Source: Enemella dayhoffiae (lineage in GTDB: Bacteria; Actinomycetota; Actinomycetes; Propionibacteriales; Propionibacteriaceae). From it: 64,000 nt of DNA. Positions 54,809 to 63,431 of the stretch are shown one piece after another (the stretch's first letter is position 1; every line of letters starts with the position of its first letter). Both the position numbers and the translations under genes were made by a program. Under the pieces are notes generated by a model that searched no databases, was not told the origin of the DNA, and saw only the letters and a program-made list of their open reading frames with translations. The stretch is from the NCBI RefSeq assembly GCF_002250625.1, contig NZ_NMVQ01000001.1:310001-374000 (forward strand), given 5' to 3'.

Positions 54809-55747
54809 TCAGTAGGTGACGTTGTTGACCTTGGCTTCGCTGACGGCGTGTTCGTCGACACCCCACTTGGCCAACACCTGCTTGTAGGACGGGCTCTGCA
54901 GCACCGCCTGGGTGGCCAGCTGGATCGCCTCCAGGTTGCCCGAGTCCTTCTTCACGCCCAGGGCCACCGTGGTCCAGGTGTCCTGCTTGCCCAGCTCGAT
55001 CGGCGCACCCTGCTTCTTGGCCCAGGCGACCGGGGGTGCCGACTGCACCACAGCGTCGACCCGCCCGGAGGTGAGGGCCAGGATGGTCGCCTGCTGGTCG
55101 GGGAAGGAGTTCACCACGATGGCCGACTGACCCGCCTTGGTGCACGCCTCGTTGTAACCGGGCACGATCTTGCCCTCCTGTACCGATCCCTTCAGCACCG
55201 CGATCTGCTGTCCACACAGGGTGTTCAGCGTCAGCTTCTTCGGGTTGCCCGGTTTGGTCGCCAGGTTGGTCCCGGTGCGGAAGTAGTCGACGAAGTCGAG
55301 CACTTCCATCCGCTGCTTGGTCGGGGACATCGCGGCGATCGTCAGGTCGTACTTCCCGGCGGCGATTCCCGGGATGATCTGATCGAAGGAGGTGCCCACC
55401 GGCTTGACCCGCACCCCGAGCGCCTGACCCAGCAGAACGGCCATGTCTGCGTCCACCCCGACCACCGTCCTGCCATCCTGGCCGACGAAGCCCGAGGGCG
55501 GGGTGTGCTCGGTCATCGCGATCACCAGCTCGCCCTTCTGCCGCACGGTGGGCGAGAGCTTGTCCGCCGCCGCCTGGTTCTTGGTCACCGGGTCGATCTG
55601 AGCGCCGGCCGGCAGGGTGTCTGGGGACCCGCCGCCCGGTTGGCCACCGGCCGCGGCCTGGACCCCGCCGTCCCCGGACGAGCAGGCGGTCGCGCCGAGC
55701 AGGACCAGGGAGACGAGAGCGGTGCTGATGCGACGGATGCGGAACAT
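54809..55747 (-). CDS. Amino-acid ABC transporter substrate-binding lipoprotein
   Basis: 312 residues. Signal peptide with a lipobox-like ATAC, a linker rich in Gly/Pro, then a type-2 periplasmic binding fold (SBP_bac_3): GKYDLTIAAMSPTKQRMEVL and LDFVDYFRTGTNL are typical of polar amino-acid binders. First gene of the importer operon. Confidence 0.93.
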   Translation of the reverse strand: MFRIRRISTALVSLVLLGATACSSGDGGVQAAAGGQPGGGSPDTLPAGAQIDPVTKNQAAADKLSPTVRQKGELVIAMTEHTPPSGFVGQDGRTVVGVDADMAVLLGQALGVRVKPVGTSFDQIIPGIAAGKYDLTIAAMSPTKQRMEVLDFVDYFRTGTNLATKPGNPKKLTLNTLCGQQIAVLKGSVQEGKIVPGYNEACTKAGQSAIVVNSFPDQQATILALTSGRVDAVVQSAPPVAWAKKQGAPIELGKQDTWTTVALGVKKDSGNLEAIQLATQAVLQSPSYKQVLAKWGVDEHAVSEAKVNNVTY

Positions 55748-55899
55748 GGTGACCTCCTGGTGCGGCGGCAGGTCCCTGCCGGTGGCTCCACCCCACTCTT
55801 CTGGTCAGCGTCGCAGCAAGACCGGAATGCACCCACTCCGCAAACCAGTACCCCGCACCCGCAATCGATATCCGGGCGTGACCTGCCGGGCCGCTCGAC

Positions 55900-56574
55900 T
55901 CACAGCGCCGGGCCGTGCCCCGATTCGTCGATGTAGCTGGTGACCGACGGGGACACCGGAATGTCCTCGGCCAGATAGGGGGACGGCTCGGGCTGGCGAT
56001 AGCGCGAGACGATCGGCAGCACCCCGGTCCACAACCGCGGATCGGCGTTGTCGGCGGCCGGCGGCTCCCCGGGCGGCTGGTTGCGCACCTTGACCGTCCA
56101 GCGTCCGTCGGTGATGTCCAGCGCCAGGCACTGGGTGGCGGCGAGCTGCTTGCGGGTGTGGGTGGGCACCTCGGCCGAGCGGCCGGGCATCATGCACTCC
56201 GAGAGCTGGGTGAGCGCCTCGGCGGCCTCCTCCCCCTGCAGCAGTTGCAGTTCCCCGTGCACGACCGCCGAGCGATAGTTGGCGCTGGAGTCGAACAGGG
56301 TGTGCGCATAGACCCACCCGTCGATGTGGGCCACGCACAGGGCCGCGGGTGCACCGGCTGCCACGTGACGCAGCGCGCCGGCACCGGTCGAGCCGTGCAT
56401 GAAGATCCGATCCCCCACCCGGCCATAGAGCATCGGCACCACCCACGGTCGGCCGTCCACGACGGTGCTCAGGGTGCCGATGTTGTGCTCGGCATCCAGC
56501 ACGGCGTACAGGTCCTGGCGCTCGTGGCGAGCGCGCTCGGGGTGACGGTTCACCCGGTCCACAGATCGGTTCAT
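55900..56574 (-). CDS. Pyridoxamine 5'-phosphate oxidase-like FMN-binding protein
   Basis: 224 residues. Split-barrel fold: LYAVLDAEHNIGTLSTVVDG, WVVPMLYGRVGDRIFMHGST, ALCVAHIDGW and YRSAVVHGELQLL are of the Pyridox_ox_2 type. Likely a flavin-dependent reductase or haem-binding relative; substrate unknown. The gap 55748-55899 between it and the importer genes holds nothing recognisable. Confidence 0.82.
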   Translation of the reverse strand: MNRSVDRVNRHPERARHERQDLYAVLDAEHNIGTLSTVVDGRPWVVPMLYGRVGDRIFMHGSTGAGALRHVAAGAPAALCVAHIDGWVYAHTLFDSSANYRSAVVHGELQLLQGEEAAEALTQLSECMMPGRSAEVPTHTRKQLAATQCLALDITDGRWTVKVRNQPPGEPPAADNADPRLWTGVLPIVSRYRQPEPSPYLAEDIPVSPSVTSYIDESGHGPAL

Positions 56575-56615
56575 GCTACCGATCCTGTCGACTCAGCGGG
56601 GCCCGAGCAAGGCCA

Positions 56616-57965
56616 CTATGCCTCCGATTCGGAGACCAGTTTCCCGGCCGCCTGGAGCAGCTCATCGCGCTGGGCGAGCTTGACGGTGTGGGCCCCGTGC
56701 TCGCTGCCGAGCGCCTTCTCCGCCTCCTCGATCAGGTTCCACTCCGACCAGTCCACGGTGGTCGCCCCACGCTCGGCCAGCAGCTCGGCGATGTCACCGC
56801 GCGACTCGGCCTGCGGCGTACGCCCCAGCCGCTCGACCAGCGTCTGCACGGTTTCGGAGGCGTCACCCCGGTTGGTGCCGATCACCCCGGTCGGTCCCCG
56901 CTTGATCCAGCCGGTGACGAACTCCCGCCCCTCGGCCGCGGGCGCCGACACCGCCCCGGCCTCGTTCGGGATCAGGCAGGCGGCCTCGTCGAAGGGGAGT
57001 CCCGGCACCGGTTCGCCGCGATAGCCGATCGCCCGGATCGCTGCCTGGGTGGGAATCCGCGCCTCGGTGACCGTTCCGTCCGGTGGCCGGGTGACCACCT
57101 CCACCCCGGTGACGTGGTCGGTTCCCTCGATCCGGATCGGGGTGGTCCAGAAGTGCACGTGCAGGCTGCGGGTGGGCGATTCCTGCCCGGCCGCGCGCTC
57201 CTCGGCGCCGCGGGCCAGCGCCTCGCGGAACAGTTTGAGGTTGATCGTCGCCTCGCGCGGCAGGTCGGTCCGTTCGGCCAGTTCGGCCGGATCGACGTGC
57301 AGCTCGACCGCGAGATCGGGCAGGGTGAGCAGCTCGTCGAGCTCGACCCGGGAGAACTTCACGTGCTCGGGCCCGCGGCGGATCAACAGGTGCACCTCGC
57401 TCAGCGGGGCCGAGGCGATCTCCTCCACCACCGAGCGCGGCATGTCGGTGTTCTCCAGAATTTTTCTGTCCTGCAGACAGATCCGGGCCACGTCGAGGGC
57501 CACGTTGCCCGCCCCGATCACCACCGCGCTCTGGTTACCGGTGAGATCCGCCGGCTGCGGCACGTCCGGGTGCCCGGAATACCACGCCACGAAGTCGGCG
57601 GCGCCGACGCTGCCGGTCAGATCCTCGCCGGGAATGCCGAGCTCGCGGTCATAACGCGCACCGGTGGCGTACACGATCGCGTCGTAGTGCTCGAGCAGTT
57701 CCTCCCTGGTCACGGTCCGCCCGACGTGCACGTTGCCGAAGAAGCGCACCCGGTCGTCGTCGAACGCGCGCGCCAGGGCGCGCGAGATCGTCTTGGTCTT
57801 CGCGTGATCGGGGGCGACGCCATAACGCAGCAGGCCATAGGGCGCGGGCAGCGACTCGAACACGTCGATCCGGGCGACCCGCTCCTGCTTGAGCAGCGCC
57901 TGCACCGCATACAGCCCGCTCGGGCCGGAGCCGACCACCGCCACCGACCAACCCTGCTCCACCAT
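56616..57965 (-). CDS. fprA: Ferredoxin-NADP+ reductase, adrenodoxin-reductase type (FprA)
   Basis: 449 residues. FAD motif VVGSGPSGLYA (10-20), second Rossmann motif VVIGAGNVALDVAR, and the adrenodoxin-reductase features FESLPAPYGLLRYGVAPDH and WIKRGPTGVIGTNRGDA. Moves electrons between NADPH and ferredoxins or P450 systems. No ferredoxin gene is adjacent. Confidence 0.94.
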   Translation of the reverse strand: MVEQGWSVAVVGSGPSGLYAVQALLKQERVARIDVFESLPAPYGLLRYGVAPDHAKTKTISRALARAFDDDRVRFFGNVHVGRTVTREELLEHYDAIVYATGARYDRELGIPGEDLTGSVGAADFVAWYSGHPDVPQPADLTGNQSAVVIGAGNVALDVARICLQDRKILENTDMPRSVVEEIASAPLSEVHLLIRRGPEHVKFSRVELDELLTLPDLAVELHVDPAELAERTDLPREATINLKLFREALARGAEERAAGQESPTRSLHVHFWTTPIRIEGTDHVTGVEVVTRPPDGTVTEARIPTQAAIRAIGYRGEPVPGLPFDEAACLIPNEAGAVSAPAAEGREFVTGWIKRGPTGVIGTNRGDASETVQTLVERLGRTPQAESRGDIAELLAERGATTVDWSEWNLIEEAEKALGSEHGAHTVKLAQRDELLQAAGKLVSESEA

Positions 57966-58001
57966 TGAGCCCTCCCAACTCGGCCAGCCGGCCCTTCCGC
58001 C

Positions 58002-58020
58002 GGCTGAGCCTGTCGAAGCC
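58002..58020 (+). repeat. Dispersed repeat, single copy
   Basis: GGCTGAGCCTGTCGAAGCC just upstream of the fprA start. A preceding GCCGGC-CCTTCC-GCCGGC makes a small hairpin. Confidence 0.8.
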
Positions 58021-58141
58021 CATTCACCAGCAGCCCGGTGCCCTTGTCAACGGTGCGACGCCGGAGTTGAGCACAGCCCGGCACCGATCCTGACCACAGA
58101 TCGTTACCTGGAAGGTGCTGACCGCGCGGCAACCCGCGTTG

Positions 58142-58147
58142 TATACA
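58142..58147 (+). promoter_or_regulatory. -10 element of the M20 gene
   Basis: TATACA, 7 nt before ATG 58155. Confidence 0.45.
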
Positions 58148-58154
58148 GGTGATC

Positions 58155-59348
58155 ATGCCTGTTGCCAACGCGCCCCGCTCGCTCGACTGGGTGATTCGGC
58201 TGGTGTCGGCCGACACCACCAGCCGCAACTCCAACCTGCCGGTGATCGACGCGATCGCCGAGGAGGCGCGGCGGCTCGGCCTGAAACCGCGGATCTGTCC
58301 GAGCACTCAGGCGGGCAAGGCGAACCTGCTGATCACCGTGCCCTCGGCCGACGGCTCCACCAGCGGCGGGGTGGTGCTCTCCGGGCACTCCGACGTGGTG
58401 CCGACCGACAACCAGGACTGGCACTCCGACCCTTTCCGGCCCGAGATCCGCGACGGCCGGCTCTATGGCCGCGGCACCTGCGACATGAAGGGGTTCATCG
58501 CGGTGGCGGTGGCGGCGCTGCCGGAGATGGTGGCCGCCGAGCTGCGCGAGCCGATCCACCTGGCGATCTCCTATGACGAGGAGGTCGGTTGCCTCGGCGG
58601 AGAGCAGATCGTCAAAGACATCGCCGACGCCGGGCTGTCCCCGCGCGCCTGCATCGTGGGCGAGCCGACCAGCATGCAGGTGATCCGCGGGCACAAGTCG
58701 ATCAACCTGACCCGGGTCACCTTCCGCGGCCGGGCCGCGCACTCCTCGTTGACCCCCGAGGGGGTGAACTCCATCGAGTACGCCGCCCGCTTCATCTGCT
58801 TCCTGCGTGGTATCGCCGACGACTGGCGTGACAACGGGCCGTTCGATGAGGCGTACCCGGTCACCCACAGCACCCTGTCCACCAACATCGTGCACGGCGG
58901 CATCGCCGGCAACACGGTGCCGGAGAGATGCTCGGTGGAGTTCGAGTTCCGCGGGCTGGGCGAGCTCGACGCGCAGGCCACCATGGACCGGATCGAGGCG
59001 TACGCCCGCGAAGTCGAGCAGCAGATGCGGGCCGAGCACCCCAGCGCCGGCGTCGACTTCGACGTGATCGCGATGGTGCCCGGCCTGGAGACCCCGGCCG
59101 ACGCCGAAACGCGCTCCCTCGGCGAGGCGCTCGGCGGCGTACGCTCCGAGGGCAAGGTCACCTACGGCACCGAGGCGGGCCAGTTCTCCGGCGCCGGGAT
59201 CGAGACGATCGTCTGCGGCCCCGGCGACATCGCCCAGGCGCACAAGGCCGACGAGTTCGTCGAACTCGACCAGCTGATCGCCTGCGAGGCCTTCGTGGCC
59301 CGACTCATCTCCCACCTCAGCCTCCCCAACGACGAGGACGACCAATGA
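58155..59348 (+). CDS. argE: M20 family deacylase (acetylornithine deacetylase-like)
   Basis: 397 residues from ATG 58155 (GTG 58149 possible). Di-zinc amidohydrolase: LSGHSDVVPTD, YGRGTCDMKGF, SYDEEVGCLGG with the catalytic Glu, VGEPTSM, and a dimerisation domain (about 180-300). Close to ArgE, but linkage to a transporter rather than other arg genes suggests it may free amino acids from imported N-acyl compounds. Coupled to the next gene (ATGA). Confidence 0.88.
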   Translation: MPVANAPRSLDWVIRLVSADTTSRNSNLPVIDAIAEEARRLGLKPRICPSTQAGKANLLITVPSADGSTSGGVVLSGHSDVVPTDNQDWHSDPFRPEIRDGRLYGRGTCDMKGFIAVAVAALPEMVAAELREPIHLAISYDEEVGCLGGEQIVKDIADAGLSPRACIVGEPTSMQVIRGHKSINLTRVTFRGRAAHSSLTPEGVNSIEYAARFICFLRGIADDWRDNGPFDEAYPVTHSTLSTNIVHGGIAGNTVPERCSVEFEFRGLGELDAQATMDRIEAYAREVEQQMRAEHPSAGVDFDVIAMVPGLETPADAETRSLGEALGGVRSEGKVTYGTEAGQFSGAGIETIVCGPGDIAQAHKADEFVELDQLIACEAFVARLISHLSLPNDEDDQ

Positions 59349-60616
59349 CCACAACGACCCCCACCGCCACCGCAGAGGAGACCTCGCGGGCCAGAAAGGC
59401 GGTGGTCGCCGCCTCGCTCGGCAACGCGCTGGAGTGGTACGACGTCGTGCTCTTCGGCTTCATGGCCACCACGATCGCCACCGTTTTCTATCCCGGTGGA
59501 AGTTTCGCCGCCCAGCTGATGACCTGGGCCACGTTCGCGATCACCTTCGTGGTCCGCCCGCTGGGCGCGGTGCTGATCGGCAACTACGCCGACACCCACG
59601 GCCGCAAGGCGGCGCTCAGCCTGACCATCGGGCTGATGACGCTGGGGGTGTTCATCATCGTGGTGCTGCCCGGTTATGCCACCCTCGGCATCGCCGCCCC
59701 GATCATCCTGGCGATCGCTCGGATCATCCAGGGCATCAGCGCCGGTGGCGAGTTCGGCAGCGCGACCGCCTTCCTCACCGAGAACGCCAAGCGGGGCAAG
59801 GCCTATTACGCCTCCTGGCAGGTGGCCACCCAGGGTGTGTCGATGTTCATGGCCGCCGGGATCAGCTGGCTGCTGTCGTCGGTGCTCAGCCCGGGCGCGC
59901 TGACCGGCTGGGGCTGGCGGATCGCGTTCGGGATCGGCCTGCTGATCGGCCCCGTGGGCTGGTACGTCCGCACGAAGATGACCGACACCCCCGAGTTCGA
60001 GGCCGCCGAGAAGCACCACGCCCCGCTCAAACTGCTCTTCGGCACCTACGGCGGACGCCTGCTCGCCGCCTTCCTGGTGATCGCCATGGCCACCATCTCG
60101 GTCTATCTGATCACCTACCTGCCGAGCTTCGCCAAGGGCCTCGGACTTCCTGCGTGGGCAGCATTCCCCGGCGCCGTCGTGGCCGGGGTGATCACGTTCA
60201 TCGGCTCCCCTTTCGTGGGACGACTGGCCGACCGGGTCGGTGCGACGACGATCATGATCCCCGCCGCGGTGGGCGGCGTGATCGCCGGGTGGCCGCTGTT
60301 CCTGCTGCTGCAGAGTTTCCCGTCGATCGCGGTGCTCACGGTGTGCGAGGTGATCGTCGGAATCTTCATGTGCCTCTACTTCGCGCCGATGCCCTCGCTG
60401 TTGTCAGAGCTGTTCCCGGTGCAGGTGCGCAGCTCGGGGATGACCATCGCCTACAGCCTCGGGGTCGCCATCTTCGGCGGTTTCGCCCCACTGATCCTGA
60501 CCGCACTGGTCAACGCCACCGGGATGAAGACGGTGCCGGGCTTCTACTACTCGGCGTGCTGCCTGCTCGCCCTGATCGGCGTGACGATGGCGCGCAAGAC
60601 GTACGCCCAGCGCTGA
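59345..60616 (+). CDS. MFS transporter, metabolite:H+ symporter (MHS) family
   Basis: 423 residues, twelve helices. MHS hallmarks: ASLGNALEWYDVVLFGFMAT near the N-terminus, RPLGAVLIGNYADTHGRKAA (motif A), ARIIQGISAGGEFGSATAFL. Relatives carry proline/betaine, citrate or ketoglutarate with H+. Coupled to the M20 gene (ATGA), suggesting it imports that enzyme's substrate. Confidence 0.92.
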   Translation: MTTTTPTATAEETSRARKAVVAASLGNALEWYDVVLFGFMATTIATVFYPGGSFAAQLMTWATFAITFVVRPLGAVLIGNYADTHGRKAALSLTIGLMTLGVFIIVVLPGYATLGIAAPIILAIARIIQGISAGGEFGSATAFLTENAKRGKAYYASWQVATQGVSMFMAAGISWLLSSVLSPGALTGWGWRIAFGIGLLIGPVGWYVRTKMTDTPEFEAAEKHHAPLKLLFGTYGGRLLAAFLVIAMATISVYLITYLPSFAKGLGLPAWAAFPGAVVAGVITFIGSPFVGRLADRVGATTIMIPAAVGGVIAGWPLFLLLQSFPSIAVLTVCEVIVGIFMCLYFAPMPSLLSELFPVQVRSSGMTIAYSLGVAIFGGFAPLILTALVNATGMKTVPGFYYSACCLLALIGVTMARKTYAQR

Positions 60617-60638
60617 CTCACGCGCGGGGTCGCGGCGC

Positions 60639-61010
60639 TCACCGTGCCCCCAACTCGGCGTACCCGCGCCGCAGGTATTGGCTGGCCGACTCGAGGCCGA
60701 GTCCGAGCGCGCGCATGGCGCTGGCGTACTCCATGGACAGCTGCAGCGCCCGCCCCGCCACATCGGGCCCGTCGTTCGGCTCGGCGACGACGGTGCCGTT
60801 TCGGCCGGCCGTGCGGACGAAGCCGGCGGCCTCCAGCTCCCGATAGGTGCGCGCCACGGTGTTCGGCGCCAGCCCGAGATCGCTGGCCAGCCGGCGTACC
60901 GCGGGCAGACGCGACCCCGGCGGCAGCGCACCCGAGCGCATCTGCTCCAGCAGTTGGCCACGCAGCTGTTCATAGGGGGGTACGCCGCTGCTCGGGTCGA
61001 TCCTCAGCAC
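60639..61010 (-). CDS. GntR family regulator, YtrA subfamily
   Basis: 123 residues from GTG 61010, which overlaps the membrane-protein stop by 7 nt. Winged helix PPYEQLRGQLLEQMRSGALP, LPAVRRLASDLGLAPNTVAR, YRELEAAGFVRTAGRNGTVV, then the short YtrA-type C-terminal helices. Such repressors control linked transporter or membrane genes and themselves. The palindrome at 61963 is the likely operator. Confidence 0.92.
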   Translation of the reverse strand: MLRIDPSSGVPPYEQLRGQLLEQMRSGALPPGSRLPAVRRLASDLGLAPNTVARTYRELEAAGFVRTAGRNGTVVAEPNDGPDVAGRALQLSMEYASAMRALGLGLESASQYLRRGYAELGAR

Positions 61011-61939
61011 GGGGCCGGCTCCTTGAAGCCGGCGCCGCGCCACAGCTTCAGCGACGGGTTGGCGGTGAACCGGCCGCTCAGATAGGGCACCAGCAGGATC
61101 GCCCAGCAGATCAGCCCGACGACCAGGGCCGCGATGCCGAGCTGCAGGGTCAGGTTCTCGCTGCCCGCACGGACCTGCGGGGGGACCACCAGTCCTCCGG
61201 CCACGATCAGGCTGACGAACGGGGCGATCATCCCGGCGGCGATGCCGTTGTCGGTCAGCCCGCGCAGGGCATCGGTACGGTCGGCGTCGTCCCAGGCGAG
61301 CTCGAGGTCATCGCGGGCTCGTTGCGGGCGCTGCACCAGCAGCCGGGCGGAGGCTATCAGCAGCGCCCAGCCGGCGAGCAGCACCAGCGAGACGGCCGTT
61401 GCGACGGTCATCAGCAGCAGGTGGTCCTCGGGTCGGGTGGGCAGCAGGGCCCAGATCAGCCAGGCGGTGCCCAGGCCGAGCAGGATGCTCACCGGAGCCA
61501 GGGCGAAGGCGACCCGTTCGCCGCGGGTCTGATAGTCACGCACGTCGGTCTGCACCGAGCGGGCGACCCTCGGCGCGTCGGAGGCCAGCTGGGGCGTACG
61601 CAGCGCTGCAACGAAACCGCCCAGGCTGCCGCCAAGGGCCAATCCGCACATGATCAGCGCGCCCAGCCCACCGGTGCGCTCGGGAGCGAGGCGGCCGAGC
61701 ACCAGGGCCAGCGCCAGTCCGACCAGCATGCCCGCGCCACCGCAGATCATCGCCATTCGTTCGCGGCGGCTGATCCGCTGCAGGACGAGCATCCGCAGCT
61801 GGTCCGGCAGCGGCAACCGGCGGGCCCGGGCATATTTCGCGAATCGCTTCTCGTCGATCTTGCGCAGCCCGCCCTGGGTGATCGGCGCCAGTGAGGCGAG
61901 CAGTCCGGCCGAGATCGGCAGCCAGATCGAGATCTCCAT
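61004..61939 (-). CDS. Membrane protein linked to a YtrA-type regulator
   Basis: 311 residues from ATG 61939. About seven hydrophobic segments and a basic cytoplasmic loop near residues 25-55. No family recognised with certainty. The operon with a YtrA-type repressor, whose targets are usually membrane or transporter genes, suggests an envelope or stress role. Confidence 0.75.
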   Translation of the reverse strand: MEISIWLPISAGLLASLAPITQGGLRKIDEKRFAKYARARRLPLPDQLRMLVLQRISRRERMAMICGGAGMLVGLALALVLGRLAPERTGGLGALIMCGLALGGSLGGFVAALRTPQLASDAPRVARSVQTDVRDYQTRGERVAFALAPVSILLGLGTAWLIWALLPTRPEDHLLLMTVATAVSLVLLAGWALLIASARLLVQRPQRARDDLELAWDDADRTDALRGLTDNGIAAGMIAPFVSLIVAGGLVVPPQVRAGSENLTLQLGIAALVVGLICWAILLVPYLSGRFTANPSLKLWRGAGFKEPAPC

Positions 61940-61962
61940 GACATCTCCCAACTTCGTAGCAA

Positions 61963-61975
61963 TACATTCAATGTA
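61963..61975 (-). promoter_or_regulatory. Palindromic operator of the YtrA operon
   Basis: TACATT-C-AATGTA, a perfect 13-bp palindrome 24 nt before the first start codon. AT-rich in a GC-rich region and of the type bound by GntR proteins. Confidence 0.6.
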
Positions 61976-62011
61976 CTGATACAAACCTGGTCACGCAACC
62001 CTGGAGATGAC

Positions 62012-62046
62012 CTCGCCCCGCGGCTCGGGGTTCCCCGGGGCGAGGG
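62012..62046 (-). terminator. Hairpin between the protease remnant and the YtrA operon
   Basis: CCTCGCCCCG and CGGGGCGAGG, perfect 10-bp stem with a 15-nt loop; no T run. Confidence 0.5.
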
Positions 62047-62078
62047 GAACGGGAGGTCCTGGGGGTGGGTGAGGTTGG

Positions 62079-62560
62079 TCAGTTGTAGGTCAGGCCGTAG
62101 TAGTTCAAGGCATCGGTGACCGGCTGGAAATAGGACGACTCCCCGGACAGGTAGCCGCCGTTGAACGTGCAGCGCTGGGTGGCCGGGCCACCGGAGGTCA
62201 TCCCCACCGCATAGCCGCCGGGAGACGTACGCCCCACCCGAGTCACCGGCGGCGGTGCACACGGTGCTGGTACCCAGGCCGGAGACGCGCGCGACGGTGC
62301 GGCCCTGCTCGTCGGAGTAGGTGACCGACGCGTTGTAGCCGGTGACCTCGCCGCAGGTGATGCCCGAGGTGGCGCCGGACTTGCACATGTCGGTGCCGAC
62401 CGGGGCCTTCCAGGCCCCCGCGGACGCCTGACTGATGCTGCGGCCATAGGGGTTGACCGAGGTGGTCATCTGGTCCTCGGAATCCAGGTAGATCGCGCCG
62501 ATGTCGCGGTTGGTGATGTGGAGTATTGCCTGTCCGGCTACGTGAGCCTGGGCACAAAGA
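62079..62560 (-). pseudogene. Streptogrisin-type serine protease remnant (S1E), truncated and frameshifted
   Basis: Reads NRDIGAIYLDSEDQMTTSVN (catalytic Asp region), GTDMCKSGATSGITCGEVTG, then CTAAGDSGGAYVS with the catalytic Ser. The frame shifts near 62222 and continues GGYAVGMTSGGPATQRCTFN and FQPVTDALNYYGLTYN to the stop at 62079. The signal peptide, pro-region and catalytic His part are missing; the left-over begins right at the rplI terminator. Non-functional. Confidence 0.82.
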
Positions 62561-62598
62561 AACGGCCGGTCGCCCCGCGATGGGGAGACCGGCCGTTT
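62555..62598 (-). terminator. rplI terminator
   Basis: On the minus strand AAACGGCCGGTC (62598-62587), a loop with its own CCCC/GGGG, GACCGGCCGTTT (62571-62560), then CTTTGTG. Strong intrinsic terminator closing the ribosomal operon. Confidence 0.8.
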
Positions 62599-62609
62599 GT
62601 ACGCCTGCG

Positions 62610-63056
62610 TCAGGCGGCGACGACCTGGACCGGCAGGTGCGCGGTCACGGCGTCGTGCAGCTTCACACCGACGGTGTGGGCGCCGGTGGTCTTGATCGGC
62701 TTGGTGATCTCGACGGCGCGCTTGTCCACGTTGGGACCGCCCGCCTTCTTGATCGCGGTGGCGATCGACGCGGCGGTCACGGCACCGAACAGCTTGCCGT
62801 TGTCGCCGGCGTTCACCGGCAGCTCGACGGTCAGGCCCTCGAGCTGGGTGCGCAGTTCCTGGGCGTGGTCGAGGTTGCGCACCTCGCGGGCGTCGCGCGC
62901 CCGCTTGATGCCGTCGATCTGCTTCTCCGCGCCACGGGTCCACCGGATGGCGAAGCCGCGGGGCAGCAGGAAGTTGCGGCCGTAGCCGTCCTTCACCTCG
63001 ACGATGTCACCGGCGATGCCGAGGTTGTCCACGGCAGCGGTCAGGATGAGCTTCAT
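62610..63056 (-). CDS. rplI: 50S ribosomal protein L9
   Basis: 148 residues. N-terminal RNA-binding domain [37 protein letters not shown], a long connecting helix and the C-terminal domain ending [16 protein letters not shown]. Part of the large subunit. Follows rpsR by 14 nt. Confidence 0.97.
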   Translation of the reverse strand: MKLILTAAVDNLGIAGDIVEVKDGYGRNFLLPRGFAIRWTRGAEKQIDGIKRARDAREVRNLDHAQELRTQLEGLTVELPVNAGDNGKLFGAVTAASIATAIKKAGGPNVDKRAVEITKPIKTTGAHTVGVKLHDAVTAHLPVQVVAA

Positions 63057-63070
63057 GCTGGTGTCCTTTC

Positions 63071-63307
63071 TCAGCGAGCCGTGGAGGCGTAGGGCAGCAG
63101 GGCGACCTCGCGCGCGTTCTTGATCGCGGTGGCGACCCGGCGCTGGTCCTGCACGGACAGACCGGTCACCCGGCGGGCGCGGATCTTGCCCCGCTCCGAG
63201 ATGAACTTGCGGAGGGTGTTGATGTCCTTGTAGTCGACCTTGTCGATGCGGGTCGACTTGACCGGGACAGCCTTCTTGGGCTTCATCGGCTTTCGCGATG
63301 CGGCCAT
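63071..63307 (-). CDS. rpsR: 30S ribosomal protein S18 (cysteine-free form)
   Basis: 78 residues. [20 protein letters not shown] and RRVTG, then [20 protein letters not shown] are diagnostic. No Cys, so it cannot bind zinc, unlike the Cys-containing S18 paralogue of some actinobacteria. Lies between ssb and rplI in the usual order. Confidence 0.97.
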   Translation of the reverse strand: MAASRKPMKPKKAVPVKSTRIDKVDYKDINTLRKFISERGKIRARRVTGLSVQDQRRVATAIKNAREVALLPYASTAR

Positions 63308-63372
63308 TGTGGTGCTCCTTACGTGATGAGCCCGGCGTGATGCCGGAATGTGCCTTGGGTTGTTACTGGGAT

Positions 63373-63421
63373 GGCTTCGACAGGCTCAGCCAACATACGA
63401 GTGGCTTAGACAGGCTCAGCC
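63373..63421 (-). repeat. Two direct copies of the dispersed repeat between ssb and rpsR
   Basis: GGCTTCGACAGGCTCAGCC (63373-63391) and GGCTTAGACAGGCTCAGCC (63403-63421), 11 nt apart, in the 124-nt gap inside an operon that is normally tight. Confidence 0.85.
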
Positions 63422-63431
63422 ATCGTGTTCA

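Noticed and set aside
56616-57965. Glutamate synthase small subunit instead of FprA
   Set aside because: Both have two Rossmann motifs, but the APYGLLRYGVAPDH and KRGPTGVIGTNRGDA segments and the absence of an N-terminal Fe-S Cys region fit adrenodoxin-type reductase.
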